Under the pieces are notes generated by a model. That model was given only the letters and a program-made list of their open reading frames with translations. It was not told the DNA's origin and did no database searches. Shown here piece by piece: positions 1 to 8,628 of a stretch of DNA of 64,000 bases. This stretch comes from Nocardia speluncae NBRC 108251 (lineage in GTDB: Bacteria > Actinomycetota > Actinomycetes > Mycobacteriales > Mycobacteriaceae): the NCBI RefSeq assembly GCF_001613245.1, contig NZ_BDBZ01000007.1, positions 434,001 to 498,000 on the forward strand, given 5' to 3'. How positions within the stretch are numbered: position 1 is the first letter of the stretch; each line of letters opens with the position of its first letter. Both the position numbers and the translations under genes were made by a program.

Positions 1-299
1 CACTGCGACGGATTCATGATGCGTTGACCCCGGGCGGGCTGCTGGTCTTCCTCGAATCGTGTCAGGAGCACAGTCAGCTGCTGACCTCCATGCATTTTCT
101 GATGTCGGCACGATTCGGGCTACCCCACCCCGGGCGAGCAGATGTGCGGGCCGGTTCGGATCGCATCTTCCTCGATGGCGCTGAATGGCTCGGTGAAATG
201 ACGACCGCCGGTTTGCGGCCCCTGCCGGCGATTCCGCGACCGGACCATCCGCTGGCCGCGCTCGGCCAGTTCCTTTTCGCCGCTTTCCGGCCACAATGA
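1..299 (+). CDS. SAM-dependent methyltransferase, C-terminal fragment (cut by window edge)
   Basis: The open frame runs in from the left edge and stops at 297-299. The first visible residues, LRRIHDALTPGGLLVFLES, match the strand-5/helix region of class I methyltransferases, where a PGG turn precedes the 'L.F.E' strand. Later DRIFLDGAEWLGEM and a RPDHPLAALGQ-like end are what one sees at the C-terminus of stand-alone or NRPS/PKS-linked methyltransferases. The SAM-binding N-terminal part is outside the window, so substrate and true start cannot be given. A TTG at position 24 is internal and not a start. Confidence 0.6.
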   Translation, partial: LRRIHDALTPGGLLVFLESCQEHSQLLTSMHFLMSARFGLPHPGRADVRAGSDRIFLDGAEWLGEMTTAGLRPLPAIPRPDHPLAALGQFLFAAFRPQ

Positions 300-305
300 G
301 CTGAG

Positions 306-479
306 ATGCCCGCGACGGGGACCGCCGACCTCGACACGACCCTTGAAGCGCTGCTTCCGATGCGGGTCGAACAGGGCTGCGACCTGGTCGCGATCAAGCC
401 GGCCTGTTTCATCGACGATCCAGATGAGATGGCCGGCTTCTGTCGCGCAGTTGTCGACCGAATAGATGCCATGTTCTGA
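306..479 (+). CDS. hypothetical 57-residue protein
   Basis: An ATG-started frame of 57 residues lies 6 bp after the methyltransferase stop, on the same strand. It contains GCDLVAIKPACFIDDPDEM followed by a short helix and ends in IDAMF. I do not recognise the family. Close spacing and good third-position GC argue that it is translated with the upstream gene. It could equally be the remains of a longer protein, since no clear ribosome-binding site is seen. Confidence 0.3.
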   Translation: MPATGTADLDTTLEALLPMRVEQGCDLVAIKPACFIDDPDEMAGFCRAVVDRIDAMF

Positions 480-585
480 GTCCTGCCGGCTCCCGCGGTG
501 CACGGTACCGCGGATTGCTTGCGTGGGTCGGCGACCCGATATGTATTTGGCGCCAACAGGACTGATGCGCTGGGCCCGCCGGTCT

Positions 586-1653
586 TCAGAGCTTGACGAC
601 CTTGCAGGTCGGTAGCGGGTGGCTGTCGGCCTTGACCCAGCGCAGCAGTGCGGTGCCCTCGTTATGGAAGCCTGTGGAGATCCAGTTGCCGTAGCCGGGG
701 TCTTCGGCGGAGACCACGATTGTCAGGGTGCCGTCGTCGTTGAGTTCGGCGGTGTGGTTGTTGATGTAGATGTTCATCCGGTCGTGGTCGAGCGATTCCA
801 TCCACCAGTTCTGTAGGACGAAGTTCCAGTATTCGCAGTCGGGGACTTCGGTGTCGATGACCCAGGCTTCGCCGGGTGCGAGCTTCCAGTAGCCGTGGAT
901 ATAGAAGATCGTCGGGTCGCCACCGGCCTGCTGGAAGAAGTCCTGGCCCCAGTCGGGCAGCTCGTTCGGCCGCTGCATGAACATCTTGGTCCACCGCTGG
1001 AACGTGGCGGCCGTGCCCTTGACCAAGTCTGTGGTGGTTTTCAGCTGCCGGGCGAAAACCTCGGGGTCGAGTGGTTGCGGTGCGGGGATCTCGTCGATCA
1101 GCTCGATGTGCACCTGTGCCGCGGTTTCGGTGCTGCGATCCTGGAAGGATTGGCGACCGACCAGATTGGTGGTGTCCGGCCCGAGCGGGAGCCAAGCGCC
1201 CTCCGCGGGTTTGTCGACGCTGGCGATGATGCTGAACCGGCCGTCGTCGTCGACGGGGATCTCGTCGTTGCCGATCTCACCGGTGGACGCCATGGTGCCG
1301 TCGATGTGATACCGGCTGGCCTTCGAGCCGAAGGTCAGTAGTGGAACAGTGCCGCGCGTTCCACTGATCCGGTAGCGGTACTTGGGCGAGATCCGCGCGC
1401 CCATATAGATATTGTCCGGATTATCGGCGCCGATCTTGCACTTGAGATGGGGGTCCAGCGCGTTGGTGATCGCGGGGTAGAGGGGGTCGGAGTTCTCGAT
1501 CGAGTTGAGCGAGGCGTAGCGGAGCAGGCGGATCAGGTAGCGAACCCCTTCGGCCTGATTCAGCGGGTCCTGCGGGGCCGCCTCGTCGATCAGTGACTGC
1601 CCTGCTTCCCGTAGCTCGTCGCAGAAGTCGTTCCATGCCTTGTTCACGGTCAT
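586..1653 (-). CDS. DUF1214 domain protein (copy 1)
   Basis: A 355-residue protein with the DUF1214 fold in its C-terminal third: the stretch FYIHGYWKLAPGEAWVIDTE, then CEYWNFVLQNWW, then an INNHT and GTLTIVVSAEDPGYGNW end. No signal peptide or membrane segment is visible. DUF1214 proteins have no established reaction; in actinobacteria they often sit with lipid or xenobiotic genes. A near-identical copy lies at 5715-6782 and a decayed third fragment near 32.7 kb. It diverges from the amidohydrolase gene across a 246-bp promoter region holding a strong palindrome. Start MTVNKAWN is shared by both copies. Confidence 0.88.
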   Translation of the reverse strand: MTVNKAWNDFCDELREAGQSLIDEAAPQDPLNQAEGVRYLIRLLRYASLNSIENSDPLYPAITNALDPHLKCKIGADNPDNIYMGARISPKYRYRISGTRGTVPLLTFGSKASRYHIDGTMASTGEIGNDEIPVDDDGRFSIIASVDKPAEGAWLPLGPDTTNLVGRQSFQDRSTETAAQVHIELIDEIPAPQPLDPEVFARQLKTTTDLVKGTAATFQRWTKMFMQRPNELPDWGQDFFQQAGGDPTIFYIHGYWKLAPGEAWVIDTEVPDCEYWNFVLQNWWMESLDHDRMNIYINNHTAELNDDGTLTIVVSAEDPGYGNWISTGFHNEGTALLRWVKADSHPLPTCKVVKL

Positions 1654-1781
1654 CCCGATCCTCCCGGTCGTCGGCGGCTGCTCCGGAAGGTACCGGCTGC
1701 GAAGGGAGCATGCGGCCCGGGCATCCCGGTGACCGGGACCACCCGGTGGTCAGGTCAGGTGTGCACAAGCTCTTGCCCAGA

Positions 1782-1799
1782 TTTAGCCACTTGGCTAAA
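1782..1799. promoter_or_regulatory. 18-bp perfect palindrome, probable operator
   Basis: TTTAGCCA-CT-TGGCTAAA: two 8-bp arms about a 2-bp centre. It sits in the divergent region between the DUF1214 gene (start 1653) and the amidohydrolase gene (start 1900). Shape and size fit a TetR-family operator; the TetR gene at 4849-5424, last of the plus-strand set, is the obvious candidate ligand. Assignment is inference. Confidence 0.5.
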
Positions 1800-1899
1800 G
1801 TGGAATGTGCCGGCCCGTTGCCGAGGATGCAGTTCTACTGCGGCCCTTGTGATCAAAGCCCAGCGAGGCCGTTCAGATCGTGACCTCAGAGAGGTGAAC

Positions 1900-3639
1900 A
1901 TGAACAATTTTGATCTCGTTGTTCGCAACGGCACTGTTATCGACGGCTCCGGCGGCCTGCCTCGGCAGGCGGATATCGCTGTCCGTGGCGGCGTTATCGC
2001 CGCGGTAGGCAACATCAACGGCGCTGGACGTGAAGAGATCGATGCGCACGGCCGGCTCGTAACCCCGGGCTTCATCGATGTCCACACCCACTACGACGGC
2101 CAAGTCACGTGGGAGAACAACCTGGTGCCGTCGACCAATCATGGTGTGACAACTGTCGTCATGGGCAACTGCGGTGTGGGATTCGCGCCGTGTAAACCCG
2201 AACACCGCGATATGTTGATCGAACTCATGGAGGGTGTGGAGGACATTCCCAATGTTGTGCTGAGCGAGGGTGTGGACTGGCAATGGACCAGCTACCCCGA
2301 GTATCTCGACTACCTGGGTCGGCGTCAGTTCGACGCCGATATCTGTAGCTACGTTCCCCACGCCGCCCTGCGCACGTTCGTCATGGGCGAGCGAGCCTTC
2401 CACCGGGAACCTGCCACTTCGGAAGAGATCGAGACAATGGCCTCTCTTCTGGAGGAGTCGATTCGAGCCGGCGCCTTCGGTTTCGGCACCTCGCAGACGA
2501 TGTTCCACCGATCCAGCGACGGCCGGCCGACGCCGACCCTGGCCGCGACAGAAGAAGAGTACGCAGGTCTGGCCGCGGCCCTCGATCGTGCCGGTGCAGG
2601 TCTTATCCAGTTCGTCATCGAGTACAACGACGACTGGGAGCAGGTCGTGGACATGGGCCTGCGCCAGGCACGGGCGTTCGGCCGGCCCTTCACCATGTCA
2701 CTGGTTCAAAGCCACGGTCGCCCCGGCATCTGGCGCTCGATCCTGGACAAGTTCGACGAATTCAACGCCACTGGCGGCGAAGCCACGCTGCAGGCCCTAC
2801 CGAGGCCGCTGGGGGTCCTGCTGGGGCTCGAGCTGACCCTGAACCCCTTCTATTCCACCCCGGCTTATCTGGCGCTGGCCGATATGGCGCTGGCCGACCG
2901 CGTCCGCGAACTGCGGCGACCGGAGGTCAAGGAGCGCATCCTGTCCGAGGCAAACGATCCCGATCCGGACATCCAGATCGGGATGCGGGTGCGCGACTTC
3001 GACCAGCTCTATGAGATGGGTGAAGGTTTCGACTACGAGCCTCCCGCAGACAGCAGCATCGGTGCGCAGGCCGAACGCCTCGGGGTTTCTCCCGAAAGTC
3101 TGGTCTACGACAAGTTGTTGGATAAGGATGGCCGCAACATTCTCTATCTCGCCTTCTCGAACTATGCCGACTTCTCCCTGGAACCGGCCCGCGAGATGCT
3201 GCTCAATCAGCACGCTGTTCCGGGGCTGGGTGACGGCGGGGCACACCTCGGGGTCATCTGCGACGGCAGCATTTACACCCACCTGCTCACGCACTGGGGC
3301 CGCGACCGCACGCAGGGCGAGAAAGTTCCCCTGCCTCATCTGATCCATCTGATGACCGAGCGGTGCGCAGAGATGATGGGCTTGCGGGATCGTGGGTTGA
3401 TCGCACCGGGCTACCGTGCCGACCTGAACGTGATCGATCTGGACAACCTCGCGGTGGAGCTGCCACGCGTCGTCCGCGATCTGCCTGCCGGCGGCCGGCG
3501 CCTGATGCAGGCCGCGCGCGGCTACACCGCCACCATCGTCAACGGTGTCACCGTGTCCCGAGACGGAAAGCCGACGGGCGCCTTGCCGGGTCACCTCGTT
3601 CGAGGCCCGCAACCAGCGCCTTCACCGTGCCGAACGTGA
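1900..3639 (+). CDS. amidohydrolase family protein, N-acyl-D-amino-acid deacylase type
   Basis: A 579-residue enzyme of the D-aminoacylase branch of the amidohydrolase superfamily, expected to hydrolyse an N-acyl or cyclic amide bond at a metal centre. It begins with the family's typical [13 protein letters not shown] strand and carries the metal-binding DVHTHYDGQ motif near residue 63, then [25 protein letters not shown] motif near residue 450 is the usual catalytic-Asp region, and the C-terminal end reads [12 protein letters not shown]. The ATG at 1900 follows an AGAGAGG ribosome site. The frame is open upstream to 1729, but that part lacks family similarity. The true substrate is unknown. 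Confidence 0.88.
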   Translation: MNNFDLVVRNGTVIDGSGGLPRQADIAVRGGVIAAVGNINGAGREEIDAHGRLVTPGFIDVHTHYDGQVTWENNLVPSTNHGVTTVVMGNCGVGFAPCKPEHRDMLIELMEGVEDIPNVVLSEGVDWQWTSYPEYLDYLGRRQFDADICSYVPHAALRTFVMGERAFHREPATSEEIETMASLLEESIRAGAFGFGTSQTMFHRSSDGRPTPTLAATEEEYAGLAAALDRAGAGLIQFVIEYNDDWEQVVDMGLRQARAFGRPFTMSLVQSHGRPGIWRSILDKFDEFNATGGEATLQALPRPLGVLLGLELTLNPFYSTPAYLALADMALADRVRELRRPEVKERILSEANDPDPDIQIGMRVRDFDQLYEMGEGFDYEPPADSSIGAQAERLGVSPESLVYDKLLDKDGRNILYLAFSNYADFSLEPAREMLLNQHAVPGLGDGGAHLGVICDGSIYTHLLTHWGRDRTQGEKVPLPHLIHLMTERCAEMMGLRDRGLIAPGYRADLNVIDLDNLAVELPRVVRDLPAGGRRLMQAARGYTATIVNGVTVSRDGKPTGALPGHLVRGPQPAPSPCRT

Positions 3640-3709
3640 TGTTGCCCGCATGAGGCGCACGAATGGCCCTGTCCTGCGAGAAGAATCCCCGCTCCCTCCC
3701 GGAGGAACA

Positions 3710-4783
3710 ATGAACGACATTCGCACACCGGTCGGCGGCCGCTCCGCCTGGCTCGGCAGCACGCTGGACTACCGTCGGGACGGCCTCTGGCAGTTGTCCA
3801 CGGCAGAGCTCGGCGAGATCGATGCGGCACTGACCACGCTGAAGCGGGGTGGTGATCTCGACCTGCCCGAGATCACACCGGAAAATTTCGCGCTGCCCAC
3901 CGTCGGGCGGTTCCTGACCCGGCTGCGCGACGAGCTGTGGTCGGGGCGCGGCTTCGTGCTGATCCGGGGACTGTCCCGCGAGCGGTACAGCGACGACGAT
4001 CTGGCCCGGATCTATTGCGGCCTGGGCGTTCACCTGGGTGACATCATTCCCCAGTCGGGCAACGGCGAGCTCCTGGGACACGTGCTGAACGTGGCCGACC
4101 TTGTCGACGAACCGGTTCGCGGCTACCGGTCCGCGCAGGCGCAGAACATGCACAGCGACGGTCACGACGTGGTCTCGCTGCTCTGCCTGCGCGAGGCGAA
4201 ATCCGGCGGCGCCAGCCGTATCGCCAGCGCGGCCGCGATCCACGACCGCATGATCGAAACGAATCCCGAACTGGCCCGCGTGCTCTACGGCGGCATGCCG
4301 GTGATGCGCAGCCGGCTGGACGCCGAACGTGGCGACGGCAAAATCGTGACGCCCCGCAACGTCGCGCTGTTCACCAAGACCGACGGTGTTTTCAGCTCAT
4401 GCGTCCACGTCGCCCAGACCCGCGACGCCGCCCGAGCCGGTTATTTCGACATCACGCCCGAACAGGAAGCCGCGTTGGACCTGTTCTGTGAACTGTCGTC
4501 CTCGCCCGAGTTCTACCTCGATATGGACATCGCGCCCGGCGATATCCAATTCCTCAACAACCGTCTGATCGTGCACGGCCGCACCGCCTACCAGGATCAC
4601 GAGGATGTCAACCGGCGTCGTCATCTGATGCGGCTCTGGGTGCACGTCCCGTCGTGGCCGCGGCGTCCTACCGACCAGCAGGACATCTATTCGATGGACG
4701 ACCTGCCGCTCTGGGCCCGGTTCCGCACACCTTTCATGGAGATGCCGCAACGCTACATGGCCAAGATGACGGCCAGACAGTAG
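3710..4783 (+). CDS. TauD/TfdA-family Fe(II)/2-oxoglutarate dioxygenase-like protein
   Basis: A 357-residue protein. The ATG at 3710 has a perfect GGAGGA site 4 bp upstream. A His-x-Asp iron-binding pair is seen as MHSDGHD (His148, Asp150), and the distal part has LNNRLIVHGRTAY followed by RRHLMRLWV, which supply the second His and the 2-oxoglutarate Arg in this family. The product should oxidise a C-H bond with loss of CO2 from 2-oxoglutarate. It follows the amidohydrolase by 70 bp and precedes a TetR gene, so the three probably form one unit. The substrate cannot be told from sequence; family members act on sulfonates, aryloxy acids and others. Confidence 0.85.
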   Translation: MNDIRTPVGGRSAWLGSTLDYRRDGLWQLSTAELGEIDAALTTLKRGGDLDLPEITPENFALPTVGRFLTRLRDELWSGRGFVLIRGLSRERYSDDDLARIYCGLGVHLGDIIPQSGNGELLGHVLNVADLVDEPVRGYRSAQAQNMHSDGHDVVSLLCLREAKSGGASRIASAAAIHDRMIETNPELARVLYGGMPVMRSRLDAERGDGKIVTPRNVALFTKTDGVFSSCVHVAQTRDAARAGYFDITPEQEAALDLFCELSSSPEFYLDMDIAPGDIQFLNNRLIVHGRTAYQDHEDVNRRRHLMRLWVHVPSWPRRPTDQQDIYSMDDLPLWARFRTPFMEMPQRYMAKMTARQ

Positions 4784-4848
4784 CGGGCGCGGCCCGGCTG
4801 GAGTGGCGATGGCATTGCGACCGAAGAGAAGATGGATACGGTACCGAT

Positions 4849-5424
4849 GTGACAGAAACAACGACCTCGGCAGCCCGCGAGCGAGTGATCGCCCGTCTCG
4901 TTGCGGCCGCCCGCCCACTCTTCGCGGAGAAAGGCACGAGTGCGGTTTCGCTGCGCGAAGTAGCAGCGGCAGCCGGCGTCAACTACGGACTGATCCACCA
5001 CTACATCGGGACCAAGGGCGATCTTCTCGAGCTCGTTCTGCAACGAGCATCGGCCGAATGGGTCGACTATTTCGTAGAGGCACCGACAGCCGACGATGCG
5101 GTCACCCACATCATGAGACCGAAATCTTCCGAATACGCTCGCATCGTCGCACGGTCGATCCTCGCCGGGGAGACACCCGAGGCCCTCCTCGGCCGGTCCC
5201 CGGCGTTGGCGGCGCTGAGCCGGCGCATCGCAGACGATATCGACAGCCCGTCCGACTCGGACCACGACGCTCGGATCGCCGTGGCCGCGATAACGGGCAT
5301 GGCTCTCGGCTGGGGCATATTCGGGCGATACGTTCAGGATATCGCCGGCCTCGGTGATGTGGCCGAGGACGAGGTCACCGAGGCGGTGTACGCGCTGCTG
5401 CGCCGAGGTATCGACCACAGGTAG
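4849..5424 (+). CDS. TetR-family transcriptional regulator
   Basis: A 191-residue protein with a TetR helix-turn-helix at about residues 15-60, with SLREVAAAAGVNYGLIHHYIGTKGDLL as the recognition part. The rest is a helical ligand-binding domain without recognisable family signature. The GTG at 4849 is the best start, though its ribosome site (gaagagaag) is distant. It lies 65 bp after the dioxygenase gene and converges with DUF1214 copy 2. It is a plausible repressor for the palindrome at 1782-1799, but no direct evidence links them. Confidence 0.85.
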   Translation: MTETTTSAARERVIARLVAAARPLFAEKGTSAVSLREVAAAAGVNYGLIHHYIGTKGDLLELVLQRASAEWVDYFVEAPTADDAVTHIMRPKSSEYARIVARSILAGETPEALLGRSPALAALSRRIADDIDSPSDSDHDARIAVAAITGMALGWGIFGRYVQDIAGLGDVAEDEVTEAVYALLRRGIDHR

Positions 5425-5667
5425 GGATCTGTCCGGGGGTTCGTGCACCGAATTCACGCCGACCGGTCGCCGAATGCGCCCGGATCACGTGGTCGGAGTT
5501 TTCGGGTCGGCGGCCGTAGTCGACAGCGAGGACGTCGATCTCGGCGATCGAATCGAGCGGGCCTTCCCGAACGCGGGCCGGTGACGCAGTCCTCACCTGA
5601 ACGACGCGGTCGCACAACCGAATCCGAACCCCGCGGCTTCCAGCTCCCGGGCCATGGTGCCGAAACG

Positions 5668-5695
5668 CGCTCGAGGACAGGCATGTCCTCGAGCG
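5668..5695 (-). terminator. hairpin terminator for DUF1214 copy 2
   Basis: Perfect 12-bp stem (CGCTCGAGGACA with its complement) around a 4-nt loop GGCA, 20 bp beyond the stop of the minus-strand DUF1214 gene. On the minus strand it is followed by a short T run (cgTTTcgg), so it can act as an intrinsic terminator and may also stop the TetR transcript. Confidence 0.65.
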
Positions 5696-5714
5696 GGCAT
5701 CGTTGTGCCGGTCG

Positions 5715-6782
5715 TCAGAGCGTGATCACCTTGCAGGTGGGCAGCGGGTGGTGGTCGGCCTTCACCCAGCGCAGCAGCGCGGTTCCTTCGGCGTGGCCCG
5801 CGGTGCTCAGCCAGTTGCCGTAGCCGGGATCTTCGGCGGAGACCACGATCGTCAGGGTGCCGTCGTCGTTGAGTGTGGCAGTGTGGTTGTTGATGTAGAT
5901 GTTCATCCGGTCGTGGTCCAGTGATTCCATCCACCAGTTCTGTAGGACGAAGTTCCAGTATTCGCAGTCGGGGACTTCGGTGTCGATGACCCAGGCTTCG
6001 CCGGGTGCGAGCTTCCAGTAGCCGTGGATATAGAAGATTGCCGGGTCCCCACCGGTTTTCGCGAAGACCTCCTGCCCCCAATCGGGCAGCTCGTTGGGCT
6101 TCTCCATGAACCACTTGGTCCAGTGCAGGAACGTGGCGGCCGTGCCCTTGACCAAGTTGGTGGTCGTTTTCAGCTGCCGGGCGAAGATTTCGGGGTCGAG
6201 TGGTTGCGGTGCGGGGATCTCGTCGATCAGCTCGATGTGCACCTGGGCCGCGGTTTCGGTGCTGCGATCCTGGAAGGATTGTCTCCCGACGATGTTGGTG
6301 GTGTCCTCGGCCAGGGGGAGCCAGGCTCCCTCGGCAGGCTTGTCGACGCTGGCGATGATGCTGAACCGGCCGTCTTCGTCGACGGGGATCTCGTCGTTGC
6401 CGATCTCACCGGTCGACCTCAAGGTCCCATCGGTGCCGAAGCCGTTGATCTTCGACCCGAACGTCAGCAGTGGCACGGTGCCACGGGTACCACTGATCCG
6501 GTAACGGTGCTTTCCGGAAACCGCGGCCCGCATGTAGATATTGTCCGGATTGTCGGCGCCGATCTTGCACTTGAGATGTGGGTCGAGCGCGTTGGTGATT
6601 GCGGGGTAGAGGGGGTCGGAGTTCTCGATCGAGTTGAGCGAGGCGTAGCGGAGCAGGCGGATCAGGTAGCGAACCCCTTCGGCCTGATTCATGGCGTCCT
6701 GCGGCGCATCGGGGTCCATCAGTGACTGCCCGGCCTCGCGCAGGTCGTCACAGAAGTCGTTCCATGCCTTGTTCACGGTCAT
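5715..6782 (-). CDS. DUF1214 domain protein (copy 2)
   Basis: A 355-residue paralogue of the protein at 586-1653, same length. Long stretches are identical, both in protein and in DNA; differences cluster around residues 90-120 and 220-245. The ATG at 6782 follows GGAGG with ideal spacing; a further ATG four codons upstream would overlap that site and is rejected. It holds the same FYIHGYWKLAPGEAW and GTLTIVVSAEDPGYGNW blocks. The two copies flank the amidohydrolase/TauD/TetR set in the same orientation, which looks like a recent duplication. Function unknown. Confidence 0.88.
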   Translation of the reverse strand: MTVNKAWNDFCDDLREAGQSLMDPDAPQDAMNQAEGVRYLIRLLRYASLNSIENSDPLYPAITNALDPHLKCKIGADNPDNIYMRAAVSGKHRYRISGTRGTVPLLTFGSKINGFGTDGTLRSTGEIGNDEIPVDEDGRFSIIASVDKPAEGAWLPLAEDTTNIVGRQSFQDRSTETAAQVHIELIDEIPAPQPLDPEIFARQLKTTTNLVKGTAATFLHWTKWFMEKPNELPDWGQEVFAKTGGDPAIFYIHGYWKLAPGEAWVIDTEVPDCEYWNFVLQNWWMESLDHDRMNIYINNHTATLNDDGTLTIVVSAEDPGYGNWLSTAGHAEGTALLRWVKADHHPLPTCKVITL

Positions 6783-6917
6783 CGGATCCTCCACGGTCGA
6801 TGGGTGCCGGTCCCTTCGTCACAACGTAGGACCGGTGTATCGGGGCGCGGTGAGACATCTCAGTGTGCAGGACGCCGCAGTTCGATCACCTGCACGCTGG
6901 TTCTGACCCCGAACCCG

Positions 6918-6990
6918 GACACCACTTGCGTACGGATTGCGACACCACCTGTTGGAGCGCGATGTTCGTGATCGCGAAATTCGACACCAC
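6918..6990. repeat. three direct GACACCAC octamers in a gene-free stretch
   Basis: The 270-bp gap 6783-7052 has no supported gene. It holds three same-direction copies of GACACCAC at 6918-6925, 6941-6948 and 6983-6990. They could be binding sites or the worn end of an insertion sequence; no transposase is visible. Confidence 0.3.
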
Positions 6991-7052
6991 TGAAAGGCCG
7001 GTGGTGGCGCGATGATCGTGCTTCACCGATCGCTTTCCACGCCACCGGCCCC

Positions 7053-7886
7053 TCACCGGAAAGCGTCGACGTTCTCCTCGGCCCATTGCGCGAAGGTCCT
7101 GGCCGCTGAGCCCGTCACCCGCGGGACCGTGTCGCGCACCCGTAACAGAGCGTCGTTGACGTCGCCGCCGGTCACGTCCAGGACGGCGTCGGCGGCGTCT
7201 TCACCGAAGACCGCGATCATGCTCGCGCGGGCGTCCTCCCGGGCGACCTCGGCGAACTCTATGTCCCGGTTCAGCAGCCCGGCGATTGTTCCGACCTGCT
7301 GACGCGCGCTGACCGGTGCGGGACCGGTCAGCGCATACCGTTGCCCCCGGTGGCCGGGCTCGGTCAGCGCGACCCGGACCACCGACGCAATGTCAGCGGG
7401 GTGAATCGTGGGCAGCCCGGTGTCGGCATAAGGCACCTGAACGGGCTGCCCCGCTTGAATAGTCGATGCCCACATCAGGGCATTGGACGCGAACTGCGTC
7501 GGCCGCAGGATTGTCCAGTCCATTCCGCTGGCCTCGAGGAGCTTTTCGACCGCCGCATTGTCGGCAGCGGGACCGAGATGGGGATGGGTCTCCACGGTAA
7601 TCGACGACACCAGCACCATATGCTCGACACCGGCCCGGCGGGCGCGGTCGATGATCTCGGCATCCGGCCCGAGCCGCGGAACGAGGAACATCGACCGCAC
7701 CCCGTCCAGAGCGGCCGTCAGCGAGGAGATATCGGCCAGATCACCCTCGACAGCGTCGACACCGGCTGGGAAGGCGGCCCCAGCGGCATCACGGGTGAGT
7801 GCTTTGATCGGCACTGCGCCGAACGCGCGCAACTCCTTCAGCAACGAGCTTCCGATGTTCCCGGTGGCTCCCGTGACCAGAATCAT
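7053..7886 (-). CDS. NmrA/SDR5-like NAD(P)-binding oxidoreductase
   Basis: A 277-residue atypical short-chain dehydrogenase. The N-terminal ILVTGATGNIGSSLL is the GxxGxxG nucleotide-binding loop; an NmrA-type body follows (LVSSITVETHPH, then DWTILRPTQFASN), which lacks the classical YxxxK pair. Such proteins act as NAD(P)H-sensing or quinone/redox-related reductases (family knowledge). The second ATG (7886) is preferred because GAGAGG lies 8 bp upstream; the ATG at 7892 is too close. It is transcribed from a MerR/SoxR-type promoter just upstream, implying induction by redox-active compounds. Confidence 0.85.
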   Translation of the reverse strand: MILVTGATGNIGSSLLKELRAFGAVPIKALTRDAAGAAFPAGVDAVEGDLADISSLTAALDGVRSMFLVPRLGPDAEIIDRARRAGVEHMVLVSSITVETHPHLGPAADNAAVEKLLEASGMDWTILRPTQFASNALMWASTIQAGQPVQVPYADTGLPTIHPADIASVVRVALTEPGHRGQRYALTGPAPVSARQQVGTIAGLLNRDIEFAEVAREDARASMIAVFGEDAADAVLDVTGGDVNDALLRVRDTVPRVTGSAARTFAQWAEENVDAFR

Positions 7887-7921
7887 GAGCATGTCCTCTC
7901 GCGTGGGATCAACTGCCGCTC

Positions 7922-7952
7922 ACGCTAAGACCTCAACTTAAGTCGAGGTCAA
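7922..7952 (-). promoter_or_regulatory. MerR/SoxR-type promoter with 19-bp spacer and palindrome
   Basis: On the minus strand TTGACC (-35, 7947-7952) and TAGCGT (-10, 7922-7927) are 19 bp apart, the overlong spacer characteristic of MerR-family-activated promoters. The spacer is filled by a 22-bp near-perfect palindrome (7929-7950) with GACCTC/GAGGTC outer arms and ACTTAAGT-like core, close to SoxR-type boxes (CCTCAA...TTGAGG). It lies about 40 bp before the NmrA-like start codon. No MerR gene is in the window. Confidence 0.65.
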
Positions 7953-8473
7953 GGTGGGGCGGAATCGCTGATCCAGCCGTGCAACCCTCGCTGCAATTCG
8001 CTCGCGCGGGGGTCGCACACGCGGCTCCGGCGACCCGAGCTTCTCCTCGGTCACAGTGTTGCCCTCCGCGAGGGGCGGGCCCTGGCCGCTGTCGAGGCCG
8101 GACAGGCTTGTCCCGAGACGAACTCGGAAAGGGTCACCTCGGCGGTCAGGTGCGCGCCCGCGCACCCACTCTGCGCCCTCGGTGTCAACCGTGTGGGGGA
8201 ATCTCAGAGGCTCTGATCCGGCCGCCGGGAATGTCGAGACGCGCTGAGGGTGTGGGAGAGAGCGGCTCCGGTGCAGATCGGTGCTCGTGTTCCGTGGGGA
8301 CGGGCGTGATCACGTAGAACGGCTCGTAGAAGACATGTAGCCCACCCGCGTGGTGATCACGTCGGGACCGCCTGTGGGGCATCGACGGCAAGCGCTATCT
8401 CCCGGATGACGCAGGAGTCCGCGAATCGGATCGTGTCACGGCAGGCTCCGCAGAGGGACGTACCGGTCTCGAT
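7953..8473. other. gene-free stretch
   Basis: About 520 bp between the MerR-type promoter and the Rrf2 operator. Short open frames exist on both strands, but none has a ribosome site or recognisable motif. I see nothing supportable here. Confidence 0.4.
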
Positions 8474-8498
8474 AACTGCAACTGTGATAGTTTCAGTT
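8474..8498. promoter_or_regulatory. 25-bp inverted repeat, probable Rrf2 operator (site 1)
   Basis: Arms AACTGCAACT and AGTTTCAGTT (9 of 10 complementary) around a 5-bp centre, about 130 bp upstream of the Rrf2 start. The same arrangement recurs at 9120-9144 in front of the MFS gene, which suggests autoregulation plus control of the exporter. Confidence 0.6.
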
Positions 8499-8628
8499 CA
8501 ACGTAGATCGAGGCCGAAGGTGGCAGGCGTGCGGACTGTAGTCGTGCAGGGTGGGGCCGACGGGGTCGGGAATGGCCTGGCCTCGGCGTGCCTGCGGCGA
8601 GGTTCGAGTCGAGGAAGGTAGAGCACTG

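Noticed and set aside
1729..1899. Longer amidohydrolase start at 1729
   Set aside because: The extra 57 residues cover the promoter region and palindrome and show no domain similarity; ATG 1900 has a proper ribosome site.
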